The notes under the pieces were generated by a model. The model saw nothing but the letters and a program-made list of their open reading frames with translations. It had not been told where the DNA came from and made no database searches. A DNA stretch of 64,000 nucleotides from Cymbidium sinense (lineage: Eukaryota > Streptophyta > Magnoliopsida > Asparagales > Orchidaceae). The stretch covers positions 137,430,040 to 137,494,039 of the forward strand of contig CM038214.1 of NCBI GenBank assembly GCA_021442155.1. The letters are read 5' to 3'. Of this stretch, positions 12,530 through 23,926 are shown piece by piece; position 1 is the stretch's first letter; every line of letters starts with the position of its first letter. The position numbers and the translations under genes were made by a program.

Positions 12530-14150
12530 GAGAAGACTTATTTTTTGAATCCATAGGGAGAAAGTAGGAAATGCTCATGATACCAGGAAGCCTAGTGCGC
12601 ATTCTAATCTATCCTATAATTGGGCTTTATATTTTTGAAATTGAAGAGTTAATTATTTGAGTTGACATTTTATTAGATTGCCAAGGCTTATAATTTCACA
12701 ACATAAGATTGTGGAAATGCCTAAGAGGTGAGGATTTATGCCTATAGCCCCAAAGGGAAATAGCAACCTCAGATCCTAAACTATGGAGCTTCGGCGAGGG
12801 CCAAAGCATGACCTAAATCTAAGGCAAAAATGGGTATATGATTCACCTCCACAAGAATAACCAGCTGGACTTATTACCTAGAGTCGACCCTAACTCCTCA
12901 TATACTTTAAATCCATGTAGGCAAGTCTTATGCTTTGCAAGATGATTAGGTTGTTATTTATTTAGAAAGGAGACTAAGTCCTTAAACTCACTCCCTAAGA
13001 GACTAGAACATGAGTGGTATGAATTCATGACTTAATCTAATGCAAATTTTATCAAATTTATTTGATTCTTTTGAACTCTTTATTTTGACACAGGCTATGG
13101 GATTTTGTATGCCTAAATGCATGAGATTATGAGCCAAATCAATAGAAAGGGGTGTTCTTCCATCAAAGGCTCTCATAGGTTAAGCCTTCATTCTCGATGG
13201 AAGCCCCTCTTCAAGAGTGGAATAATATGACATGCATGATATTATACACTGATTCATCCAGCTAAGGGGTTGCTAAAAATTTTATTATCTTGATTTAATT
13301 CCTACGCTTTTATGTGAGGTTATGGGTTATTTTAAAATTTTAGTTGAGTTGTTAGTGGGATAGAAAAATTAATTTTATCCTAAGAGCTTACCACATCCAG
13401 GTCACACATTCAAGCATCAATCATAAAGAAACTATGAAAAGCATGTTGTTCTAATGTGCAATATAAACACAACATCAAACAATTTTATAGACTACCATAA
13501 AAGAATAAAAGGCCAATGCGATCGTGTTCCGTTATACACCCCGAAAAGAAAGAAAAATGGGTAGCCCAGCTCTACCCTTATACAACCTGGATTACAAAAA
13601 TAATATATATGCTATGGGGGTCTTCTATTCTTCATTTCTTCATTCTCTTTCTTTTGATTTGATTTGCTCCAAAGGCATCATAGGGCACCCTAGGATTAAT
13701 TGCCCTTGCTCATCTAATCCCCATAACACTAATCTAATTCCTAATGCAAAATTACATCAAAATAGGAAAAGTAAATCATTACACACAAAAATAAATGTTA
13801 GCTAAACACACCATACAATCAAGTAGTTATATGAATAATTTGGACTTAGCACCCCATACATGGGTAACCAAGCCCACCTATCCTAATGTGAGTTATGCTT
13901 ATGGGCTAAGCAACCTGCACAGCAAACACATTTATATTTTTGTTATAGCGGCCCCTTAAGCACAACCCCCTATAAAAAATATGATTAGGCTAATAACAAC
14001 CTAACATCCAGTCTATGAAACATACACCCTAACATCCAGTCTAAAATATTACATCACAAAAAAACACAACATCATACACTTGCCCTAACTTAGCACTAGA
14101 GGTGACTAGTATTAATCAATGCTTAAGGCTTGTGTGGCAAGACTTTACTA
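12530..14150 (+). repeat. Inverted-repeat arm R, distal segment of U
   Basis: Inverse complement of 6880-8560; the two arms enclose about 4 kb. Landmarks include CTATGGAGCTTCGGCGAGG at 12781, CTTAAGCACAACCCCCTATA near 13954 and ACATCCAGTCTAAAATATTA near 14032. The longest ORF here (13524-13805, +) shows no recognisable domain and lies wholly in the repeat. Confidence 0.7.
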
Positions 14151-17130
14151 GGCTTCTTTAGTTTAAGTTTCAATTTGGAGTTTGAATTTGTTTAAATTTT
14201 ACCTTTGGGTGATTTCAATTTAAATGATTTAATGATTTATTTTTCATTTTTATTTCACTTTTATTTGGTTAAAATGATGTTTAGGTTTTCAAGAATGAAG
14301 AGTAGGATGAATTCCATTTGTAGATGGAACTCACCTATTACATCCTAATTCTAAAGAATCGACTAAGGTCCTTAAGTATCTTAATTAGCCCATTTGAATT
14401 TGTGTAATTTATTTGATTTGATTTTGATTTAATTTAGAGCTTAGAATTTGATTGGTTTAAGTATTTGATTGTTTGATTTTGATTAGATGTTTTAGTTTGA
14501 TTGCATCTTGATAATTCAATATCCTTAATATCTAATGAAATTTAAGTTTGTTTAAGTTCATGTGTTTTTGGTTGATTAATTTTAGATTAGATGTTTTGGT
14601 TTAATTAAATCTTGATAATTCAAAATCCTTGATCTAATGAAGTTTAAGTTCGTTTTTTCATATGGTTTTGATTGATTTAATTTGTTAATTTCATTTATCT
14701 GATTTAATCTTTATTTTCTTTTGATTGGTTTAATTGAGTTTTATTCTTTTTTTTTTTTTTTTTTATTTTTGTTCATTTATTTGTTTATTTTTGTTTAATT
14801 TGATTATTTTGATTTAGATTCTGACCATTTTTTAAACCATTTGTTTGGTTGATTTTATTTGTTTAAAGATTTGGTTTGTTTTTGATTTTTATGCTATTAG
14901 TTGATTAGTTTATCTTGCCGTTAAGATTATTACATTGTGATTGATTTGAACATTGCCCTATTATTGGCATGGTTGTGTGGATTTAATTTGATTTTATTAG
15001 CTTTATTATTCTATGGGTTTTCTTAGGTTCAATGGGATTATGTGATTAGTTTAATTTATGTTAATTATAAAGATTTATTTAATTTTCAATTTGATATTTG
15101 TTTAAGTTAATGATGTAATTAATGGCTTAATTTAGGTTTTGATTAGTATTTAATTGCATTTATGTTCGATTAAGTTTAGGTTTAATATAATTAATTTAAT
15201 TAACTTAATTAGTTTATTTAAGAGGTATGATTAATTATTAAATTAAATAAAGATTTGTTTAATTTTTAATTTGATTTCATATTTATTTAGGTTAATGATG
15301 TAATTAGTAAGTTTAAATTAGGATTAGCATTTAATTGCATTTTTTTATGTTTGATTAAGCTTAAGTTTAATATGATTAATTTAATTGACTTAATTAGTTT
15401 ATTTAATGTGTGATTAAATTAATTAGATTAATTAAGTATTTGATTTGAATTAATTTTTATGTGATTTATAAAATTAATTTGATTTATTAAGATGATGGAT
15501 TAATTTATTAAGTTAGTTTATTTAATTGGATTAGCTTAAGGGTAATTAGTTTAATTAAGGAGTGTGTTTAAGTTAATTATTAAATTAAATAAATATTTAT
15601 TTAATTCTTAATGATGAATTAATGACTTAATGATTTGGGATTAATTTCGGTTCTGATTAGTATTTAATTGCATTTTGATCATGTTTGATTAAGCTTAGGT
15701 TTAATATGATTAATTTGATTAACTTAATTAGTTTACTTGAGAGGTGTGATTAATTATTAATTTTAATTATGGGTTTGATTTAAGCTTACTTTTATAGTTA
15801 GTTTTAATGTAACTTATTTAAATTAATTTGATTAATTAAGATGATGGATTAATTCATTAAGTTTGCATTAATTAGATGTTTGATTAATTAAGTTTCATTA
15901 AGGGTAATTAAAATTTTAAATTATTAGATTAATTAAGGGTTTGTTTAATTAGAGATTAATGACTTAATTTCTCACATGTGAGTGATTTGATTTAGTTAAG
16001 TGTTTTACTTAAGTTTGATTTGATTAAGGGGTTATTGTTATTAAGTGAATTAATTATTTATTTCATTTCAATTAAGTTTGATTATTTATGATTAGAGTTT
16101 TATTGATTTAACTCGCTTATTATGTTTGTTTGATTTCATTAACATGGTTGATTTATTTATTAAGTTCAAATATTTAATGGTTAATTAATTATCTTATTCA
16201 AAATGGATGTGATTTAATCATATGTTAATTAAGTTTACTTTAATTTTATTTGGTTTAATTTGATTAATATCAAATGATTATGTTGAATTGGTTTATTAAT
16301 CAATTTGATTTTTTAGTTTATTTAATGATTACTTAGTTTTAGTTGATTCATGCTCATTAAGGCATTTTATATGATTAAGATTCCATGCTTAGTGTAGGTT
16401 TAGTTATACGGTTTCACCCATGTTAAAGTTTCGTAGATTTATTTAATTTTAAGTTTGATTCAAGATTTAATCATTTAATTGAGTTTTATTAGCTCAAATC
16501 ATACTTAATTTAATTTCCTCTACGGATGATATTTTTTTGATTTGAGATTTGATTAATGATTGCTTAAGTGTTATTTCATTTCTGATTTTGATTTCATATT
16601 TAAATTATTTTTAAATTATGTTTTAATTAACTCCTTAATTGATTAAACTCTACTCTTAAGTGTTTGTTTGGGGTTCATTAGGATTCATAAGATCACATTA
16701 TTTTCTTAAGAGTCCTAGATGACAATTGAAGTGATTTAAGCTATTTTGAAGATTTTTTTTAAAATTTCTGAATTTTTATTTGATTTATTTTATTAAAATG
16801 GACAATCTGAACTTCAAAATTTAATTTCTCCCAATTGCAATTACTTGAAATTTTTATGGTAAGTGTGTTTTACCTTTAATTTCAATCCATGAGAATTTCA
16901 ACTTAATCTGACAAATATTTTTGGTTTAATTAATAAAATTTGACTTTTACTAAAACTTAAATTAAGCTGAAAATACTTAGTAAAATTTCATAATTTTAGA
17001 TTTGTTGGATTTCTCTCAGAAAGACAAATCCAATGATCCTTTGTTTGTAGTTTTTGGCTAAATATTTTATTTTTTTATGAATTTTGAAGTTCCAAGTGAT
17101 TTAAATAAAAAATTTTAAAAAAAAAAGAAA
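14151..17130 (-). repeat. AT-rich TTAATTAA block of a U(-) copy
   Basis: Extremely AT-rich, built of GATTTAATTAAG-like words, without long ORFs. A T18 run lies at 14747-14764. A unit of about 180 bp or more (TTAATTGCATTT ... GATTAAGCTTAGGTTTAATATGATTAATTT ... TTAATTAGTTTA) occurs three times, starting near 15053, 15230 and 15567. This matches the AT-rich part of U in other copies but is longer. Confidence 0.6.
15053..15770 (+). repeat. Three degenerate tandem units within AT-rich U
   Basis: Units begin near 15053, 15230 and 15567. Each carries AAGATTTRTTTAATTT, AATTGCATTT, GTTYGATTAAG and AACTTAATTAGTTTA in the same order. The spacing of about 177 and 337 bp suggests one unit pair has gained sequence. 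Confidence 0.6.
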
Positions 17131-17480
17131 AGAAAATACGGCGGTGCTGACGTCAGCCATTGGGCGGGAAGGGAAAATGACCTGTGGCTCATCCTGGACC
17201 ATCCAATCACACATCGAATCGAGATCGTGATCGATCGAGGCCGATCAGAAGCCGCCGATCGTCCGACCGATCGCGTGACGGGATCCATCGCATCGCGATC
17301 CAAAGACCCGGATCGCGATCCATGCACATTCATTCGATCACGAACCATGATGATGGTCTACGCATCGATCCGAAGGCCCGATCGCACGCATCCGATGATC
17401 ATGCAAACCGCCGATCGGATGATCCGTGATCGCATCGTGATTTGAAGGCGATCGCGTGATCTGTGATCCGAAGTCCAATC
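17131..17480. other. GC-rich, GATC/CGATCG-dense island
   Basis: About 20 GATC tetramers fall between 17221 and 17472, many as CGATCG, GCGATCGC or GGATCC, inside DNA that is otherwise AT-rich. It is preceded by TGACGTCA at 17148-17155. It lies at the position in U where other copies (4440-4500, 10335-10500, 29700-29850) have only a few GATC sites. ORFs across it on both strands are Arg/Ser/Asp-rich by composition and are not credible genes. Confidence 0.75.
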
Positions 17481-20400
17481 GCAACCGGGATTGGACGCGG
17501 TTAGCTTCGCGATGAGCGAGCTTTTAAAGGAAATAAATGAAGGTTTCTAAGCCAAAACTTGTCCAAATAGACCCATTTTTGCATCAATTCGCACCGAAAA
17601 AATTCTATTTCTTAATTGGGATGATTTAAAGTAAAAATGCGGGATTATCTAGGGAAAATTCCTAAAATTGCAAGAAAATTAACACAAAATGCAAAATCCT
17701 AAAGTCTTTGGTAAAAATTTACCTCAGATGGTTTTCGGTGAAGATCCAGAACTCCTAGTATTTAAGGAAGCTTTGGAGTGATCTTTAACCCTTGCTCCTC
17801 TCGACGCTTCTTCTCCGATGTCACCATCAACCGAAGAGCAATTATTTGTGTTTTGAGCTCAAAAATGGCTCAAAGAGGTGGGGGATGGGTTCCTATTTGC
17901 TCTGGGGAGCTTTTGGGGCTTAATGGTGAGCAAATCATCTCCTCCTTTATATGGCGAAAATCTAATATTTTTTGATTTTTTGGCTCCAAATTGATTGTCA
18001 TCTTGCTTGGGGTGGTTGATGGATGATAGATTGAGGACTTTGGATTTTTGCTCCAAAGTCTTCTCTTGTCATATGATCAGCTCTATTCAATGCAAATATT
18101 GGGGAGGAGTTAAGTACATGTGATTGGGGAGAATTAAATGAGGTTGGGTGGAATCCTATGTGGGGGAAGATCCATGAGGGGTTTAAATAGGTTGGGTTTA
18201 TTTTGGGCTGATCCCAAATGGTTGGGTTTGATCAGCCCCCAATGGGTCTTGGCTTGGTTTCAAGGATTTGGCCCAATTTGGGTCATATGGGTCATGTTGG
18301 GTCAAATTGACCCATTTGACCAAAATTGACCAAATTAGCTTGGTTATAGATTGATTCATGTTCAATTGGCTAATTGGAGATGAATGTGGTCTTGGTTTGA
18401 ACTAATTTGGATTTAATTTGATTTAGCCAAATTGACCCTTTAGGTAATTTGGCTAGGTCAAGTTGACCAATTGGGCTCAATTGATCAAATTGGGTTTAAT
18501 TATGGCTTTGGTCAATTTCAATAATCAAATTGGAATGAACTTGATCCATTGGTTGCAATCAATTTGGGTTAGATCATGATTTGACCCGATTTAGTTTTAG
18601 ACCAATTTGGGTCAATTTACATCAAATGGCCAATTAGGCTTAGTTTGGCCCAATTGTGCAATTGATCATCCTGGTGATCAACAATCATGGTAGAAGGTTT
18701 TGGTGAGCATGGTTCAATCCAATTTGGTTGGATTGAAGTTGGCTCAAATGGGTCCTTTAGGTCACTTTGGGTCAAGTGGACCTAAGGGTCAGTTTAGTTT
18801 TGGTTGATTCTTTAGTTGAACTTATATATGAGCCCTAGATTGAAATATAAATTCAATTTGGAGTCCAATGGGTTTTGGCTCAATTGAAAGTTTTAAGTCA
18901 AAAGGGCTAAGTTAGCTTTGACTGACTTGAATTTGGTTTGATTATTGTAGGATTTATTTATATTTGGATAAATGATCGAATGAATGATTGATTCGAGAGA
19001 AAATCCATTGGTTTTGACTTGATTTGGATATACTTTGGCTAAGTCCAAAGAATTGGCTTAAAGGGCTTAGATTGAGTTTGGATTTGATTTTTGATATAGT
19101 TTTGGTCATTTGAATTCAGATTTCATTTATATTTGTGAATATAAATGAAGGAATAATTGATTTATAAAGAGATCAATTGAGTTTTGATTTGGTCTAAGGG
19201 AGTTTTGGCTAAGCTTATGAATATGGTTCATATGGCTTAGGAAGGGTCTTAGGATTTGAATTTGATTTTGGGTTTCAATCATTTGGAGTCAAATTTTGAA
19301 ATTAGATTTGGAATTTGAATTTGAATTTGAGATTTGGTTTGAGAATTGAGTCTAGGTTTGATTTGAGAAAATGTGTATCTAGGTTGGTTTTAGGTTATGG
19401 GATAGGTAATTTCCTTAAGCCCCGAGGTATAACCTAATCTTATGATTAACACTTCTAAGTCTTAGGTTAAGTGTTCACCTAAGCACAAGAAGTGTCTTAT
19501 GACTAAGGAGTTCTTAGTATCTAAGAGACCCTAAGTCTAAGGAGAGGAGTTTAAGAGCTCACTCCAAAAGTGAGGTCAACAATCATCTCATGATGATTGT
19601 TGCTCATAATGAGCTTAAGTGGGCTTAGTTCAATCAATTTTTTGGATTAGAATTTGATTTGGTTCATAAGAGTACTTTAGGCCACTTTGTGAGTGAAGTG
19701 AGAAGTGTGTCAATTAGATCAAGGCTTGATTCAAGTTTGGTTGAACTCATATATGGACTTATGATTGAAATATAAATCTATTTGCAAGTGATTTGAGTCA
19801 AATGGGTTTTGATTCATTTGACAATTTCAAGTTCAAAGGGTGAACATGAGTTTGACTTGGGTTTGATTTTTTGGATTTAGTTTTGGTTTGATGATTGAAG
19901 TTTATATTTATATTTGGATTCATGATTGAAGGATTGATTGAATCATAAAGAAAAATCAAGGGTTTGGCTTGATTTGAGTTTGGCTAAGTTCAAGAATTTG
20001 ACTTGAAAGGCTAAAGAATTTTGGTTGAATTTGGATTTGAGTTTTGAATTTAGTTTTGGTTATTTGAATTTATATTTCATTTATATTTGTGAATATAAAT
20101 GATAATATAAATGGGTTATGAGAACATTTCTTGAATTTGAGTTAATTTAGATTTGATTTGAGCTAAGTCCATAAGATGGAATCAAAGGGACTTAGAAATA
20201 TTTTTGAACTTGGAATTGAGTTTTGGATTTATTTTTGGTTATTTGAATTTATGTTTCATTCATATTTGTGAATATAAATAAGAATATAAATGGGTTATGA
20301 GAAAATTTCTTGAGTTTTAATTGATTTAGATTTGATTTGAGCTCAGTCCATAAGATGGAATCAAAGGGACTTAAGAAAGATTTTTGAACATTGAATTGAG

Positions 20401-20909
20401 TTTTGGATTTAGTTTTGGTTATTTGAATTTATATTTCATTTATATTTGTGAATATAAATGAGAATATAAATGGATTATGAAAATTTCTTGAGTTTGAATT
20501 GATTTAGATTTGATTTGAGCTAAGTCCATAAGATGGGATCAAAGTGACTTAGGAAAGATTTTAGAATTTGGAATTCAATCATTGGTTTCTATCATTTGTA
20601 ATTGATTCATGATTTGAAAATTTTCATTGGAATTGATTTTAGGTTTATTTTGGTATTGAAGTTGATTTAAGTTCAAGGTTGATTTGAATTTGAGTTTGAC
20701 TTGAAGAAAGAAGTTGGGATTTGGTTCAAAAGCTAGGGTAGGAAAATTTTTTTAACACCCAAGGCATGACCTATTAATGGCTCTTCTAAGTCTAGGGTTA
20801 GGTTAAGTGTTCACCTAATCACTAGAAGTATCTTAAGAAGGAAACTCTTAGTGTCTATGAGAAACCTATGGAGAGGTTGAGAGCTTATTCTAAAAATGAG
20901 GTCAACAAT
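17481..20909 (-). repeat. Dispersed repeat U(-), proximal part with internal duplication
   Basis: Minus-strand counterpart of about 1100-4440. It is partly duplicated: 19390-19600 and 20730-20909 both carry, in the same order, a CTTCTAAGTCT block, TTAAGTGTTCACCTAA, CTTAGTRTCTA and GAGGTCAACAATS. This gives two tandem copies of about 0.9 and 1.3 kb. The larger contains hairpin-bearing 180-bp units (starts near 20068, 20247 and 20427). The end at 20909 abuts retrotransposon pol sequence on the opposite strand without any visible LTR terminus. Confidence 0.65.
20040..20580 (-). repeat. ~180-bp tandem units with hairpins, inverted relative to 1500-2150
   Basis: Hairpins at 20068-20112, 20247-20291 and 20427-20471 are spaced 179-180 bp. 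Arms are ATTTATATTTCATTTATATT and AATATAAATGAGAATATAAAT around a TGTG loop, with one bulged base. Spacer words TTTGATTTGAGCTAAGTCC and CATAAGATGGAATCAAAGGG are shared by the units. Confidence 0.85.
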
Positions 20910-21746
20910 GTAGCGACCCACAAACTAGCAATAGAACCTAATGCTAACCCTATCAAGCTTAGATGCATGCGATTAAAGAATTGAACAGGTCACTTCTAAA
21001 AGAAAGCAGTCGATGTCGACTTTATCAAGGAAGAAAAATATCAGTTGGCTGTCATCCAGTTAAGAAAAAAGAATGGCCAAATTATATACATCGTCAATTT
21101 TAGGGATCGAATAAGGCATGTCTAAGGATGAATTTTCACACGAGCTAATAGTGGACATTACCTCATCTCAGTATTCTTTTTTATGGATGGGTCATCAGCT
21201 ACAAACAAATCAAGATGGCCTTGAGGATGAAAGAAACACTATTTTTTGAACCGATCGAATCTATTATAAGCCTTTGACCTTAAAATCTTTTACATACCGG
21301 TAGGCCATGACTCATATTTTTAAACTCATTAATCATCAAGTTGAATGCTATGTTGATGATCTTAGTAGTCAAATGAAAAAGAAGACCATCTCTTGACTTG
21401 AGAGTAGTTTTCAAGCGGTTAAGATAATTTAACCTCAAAATGAATCTCTCACGAAGTGTGTATTTGGAGAAGCTTGGGAAATTCCTTGGATTTTTTTTAT
21501 CCGACAGAGAATAGAGATGCTGAGAGAAGATCAAGATCTTACTTAAATACAACAAAGTCTAACTCCTTCGAGATCATTTCAAGGCGGTTGGCATATCTAA
21601 GATGCTTTATATCCAACTTATCAAGAAGATGCCGACCATTCTCAGTCAAAAGGACACCAAGTTCAAGTGGGATGACAAATTGCGACATGCCTTGAAGACA
21701 TCAAGCACTACGATGATGTCATTTGTTCTAGCCTATCAGCAAACCA

Positions 21747-22160
21747 TTGATCCTCTGCGCCATCGCATTAGATGACTCCCTTAGTTCTTTGCTGGCTCAA
21801 ACCAATGATGAAGGAAAAGAAAATGCTCTCTACTACCTTAATCATCATCTAATTCCTCCTGAGGTAAACTACCTACTTATTGAGAAACACTACCTAGCTT
21901 TAATCTTTGCATTCCAAAAGCTACGGCACTACATGCTTTCTCACAAGGTGAATCTAATCTCTAGAATCAATCCACTATAATATCTTATGACATGGCCAAA
22001 GTTATTTGGATGGCATGATGGTCCATGATTTTGTCAGTTTGACATCATTCATACCCCTCGCGGCGTGAAAGGACATGCACTAGCGATTTCTTAGCAAAGA
22101 CACCCACTTCCTAATTCTTTGCTTAGTGATGACCTCCCTGATGAACAAATTATGAACTTA
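21747..22160 (+). pseudogene. pol: Element D RNase H domain fragment
   Basis: The open stretch 21747-21977 encodes a typical Ty3/gypsy RNase H segment: ALYYLNHHL, then EKHYLALIFAFQKLRHYM, then HKVNLISRINP. After a stop at 21978 the frame continues weakly through FCQFDIIHTPRGVKGHAL to about 22100 and the linker LLSDDLPDEQIMNLG to about 22160. The same linker (SDDLLDEQI, NDLPDEKI) follows RNase H in C and B. In an active element this domain would degrade the RNA of the RNA:DNA hybrid. The stop and frame changes make it non-functional. Confidence 0.82.
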
Positions 22161-22164
22161 GGGG

Positions 22165-22570
22165 ATACTAGCATTCATCATTGGGAGATGTATTTTGATG
22201 GTGTAGCTTCCTCTAAAAAAGGAGAAGAACCATAATCTACTCTTCAAGGAAAGGCAGAGGTAGAAATAATCCTCCTAACTCTGGATCGCGATGTGATGAG
22301 ATTCTCATATCATCTGTCCAATGCATGCTCCAACAACGAAGCTGAATATGAGACTTTAATTATTGATTTTTAGTTAGTCATTACACTATGCGTCCATTGC
22401 ATCAACATCTTCGGGATTCTCAGCTCGTCATCAACCAAATTGTTGGGTCCTACAAAGTTCTGAAGCCTAAACTTCATCATTACCACAAGTACACTATAGA
22501 GTTGTTGGCTCAAATCCCAGAGGTCGCTATCTACAAGATTCTTCGATGAGATAATACTATAGCAGATGCA
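22165..22570 (+). pseudogene. pol: Element D second RNase H-like domain
   Basis: Begins with WEMYFDGVASSKKG near 22180, the usual start of the extra RNase H of Tat-lineage elements. It carries SNNEAEYETLI near 22325-22365, then a stop, and a damaged INIFG segment near 22400-22420. Equivalent blocks exist in C (WEMYFDG and NNEAEYEDLI) and B (NNEV-stop-YEALVADLE). An additional RNase H between the RT-RNase H and integrase is known from Tat/Ogre elements. Stops at about 22372 and later abolish function. Confidence 0.75.
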
Positions 22571-23926
22571 TTGGCCAAGCTTGCCAAGGAGTTGGCATGC
22601 CCAAAAGATGAGTACATTCTAATAAGGGTCCAAAATAGACAAGTTTTATCCCTTATTAATGCTGAACTCATCAAGAGACTCTCTCTTGAAGGGGAGATTT
22701 TTGTTGCCAAAGAGGATGATGAGTCAGATTGGAGGCAATCATTTATGGATTACCTAAACACAAGCAAACTACCTCAAGAGAAGTCGTTAGCCCATCGTGA
22801 AAAGAGCTCTCTCCATGCCCTCGTGGGTGGCACCTTGGTGTGGTCTTTCGATCATATATGGTTATGTTGTTTAGCCAAACATGAAGCCCGTAAGATTGTG
22901 ACCGAGGTACATTCAGGCTTATGCGAAGCTCACCAGTCCGATCTAAAGATGAAAGCCAAGATCAAAAGATGAGGATACTACTGGCCTTCGATGATTACAA
23001 ACTGCATGGGCGTAGCTAGGAGATGCCACTAATGTCAGGTGCACAGTGTGGTCCTGCATCAACCACCCAACAATCTACATCCTACTTTAGCATCATGGCC
23101 ATTTGAGTGTTAGGGCACTAACATAGTGGGTCCGATTGATCCTTCTTCACCAGTTCATTCTAGCTGTTACCGACTATTTTTCCAAGTGGGCAGAGGCAAT
23201 CCCATTTAGAGAGATCATAGCTCAGCATGTGCTCCAATGTTTTAGGAACCATATCATATATATGTTTGAGGTACCTCGATGAATTATATTTGATAATGGT
23301 ATTGCATTCAAGAGAAACAAAATTAATAACTTTGCTCAGAGACACAACATAGATTGGAGATATTCCACCATCTACTAACCAAGGGAAAATGGTCAAGCAG
23401 AAGCATTCAACAAAACTCTCATCCAAATATTGAAGAAGATGCTTTACGACAACAAGCGATAATGGCATGAGCAGTTGGTTGAAGCCTTGTGGGCCTACCG
23501 CACCACATACAGAACTCCAACTCAATCTAGCTCATTCTAAGTGTATCCAAAGCGTTTCTACCATTAAGTCCAACTCCCATCACTAAGGATAGTGGGTAGT
23601 AAAATCACAAAGAGAATGCCGCGTTGGAAGAGCTCAAGGTTTGAAGGAGAGAAGCATGCTAGAACCTCAAGTTATACAAAGCCAAAATGATTCAAACTCA
23701 CAATAAGTTGGTCCATCCTAGAGATTTTAAGTAGAGAGCTTATTTGGGCTTCTAAGAAGACTAATTTGCCCGTCAAAAGATGGGAGGCAAGTTTGAACCC
23801 ACTTGGGAAGGCCCTTTTGCCATATAGAAGGCCTACCAAGGAGGATCTTATCAACTCATAAATTATAAGGGAGAGCGCCATATGCTTCCAATCAACGGGT
23901 TCTACCTAAAAAAATATTATCCATAA
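22571..23926 (+). pseudogene. int: Element D integrase, disrupted
   Basis: An open stretch (22571-22969) holds the linker after the second RNase H (KLAKELACPKDEY), then SFDHIWLCCLAKHEA and EVHSGLCEAH, the first half of the HHCC zinc domain. CH-stop-CQ near 23020-23040 is the second half, with a stop between the two Cys. The expected first catalytic Asp is Asn (GTNIVGPIDP near 23120-23150). The remainder (ATDYFSKW-like, FDNGIAF-like and the C-terminal KKYYP) is spread over several frames. Integrase would insert the cDNA; this copy cannot. C has the same domain in better shape. Confidence 0.82.

Larger units (their letters stand above)
20910..23926 (+). pseudogene. pol: Element D: 5'-truncated Tat-like Ty3/gypsy pol
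   Basis: Remnant of a polyprotein for reverse transcription and integration. In order: a damaged RT (about 20960-21560, YVDD codons at 21349-21360), an RT-linked RNase H ending in HYMLSHKVNLISRINP (21900-21975), a second RNase H-like domain (about 22180-22560), and integrase (22571-23926). Gag, protease and the start of RT are missing: sequence homologous to RT begins right after the U(-) repeat. Many stops and frameshifts break every domain. The end is set by the peptide FYLKKYYP and stop TAA at 23924-23926, equivalent to the ends of pol in elements B and C. Domain order with two RNase H blocks indicates the Tat/Ogre lineage. Confidence 0.88.

Noticed and set aside
17115..17445. Overlapping ORFs on both strands, rich in Arg, Ser and Asp
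   Set aside because: They follow from the GATC/CGATCG-dense composition, are mutually overlapping on both strands and are not present in other U copies.
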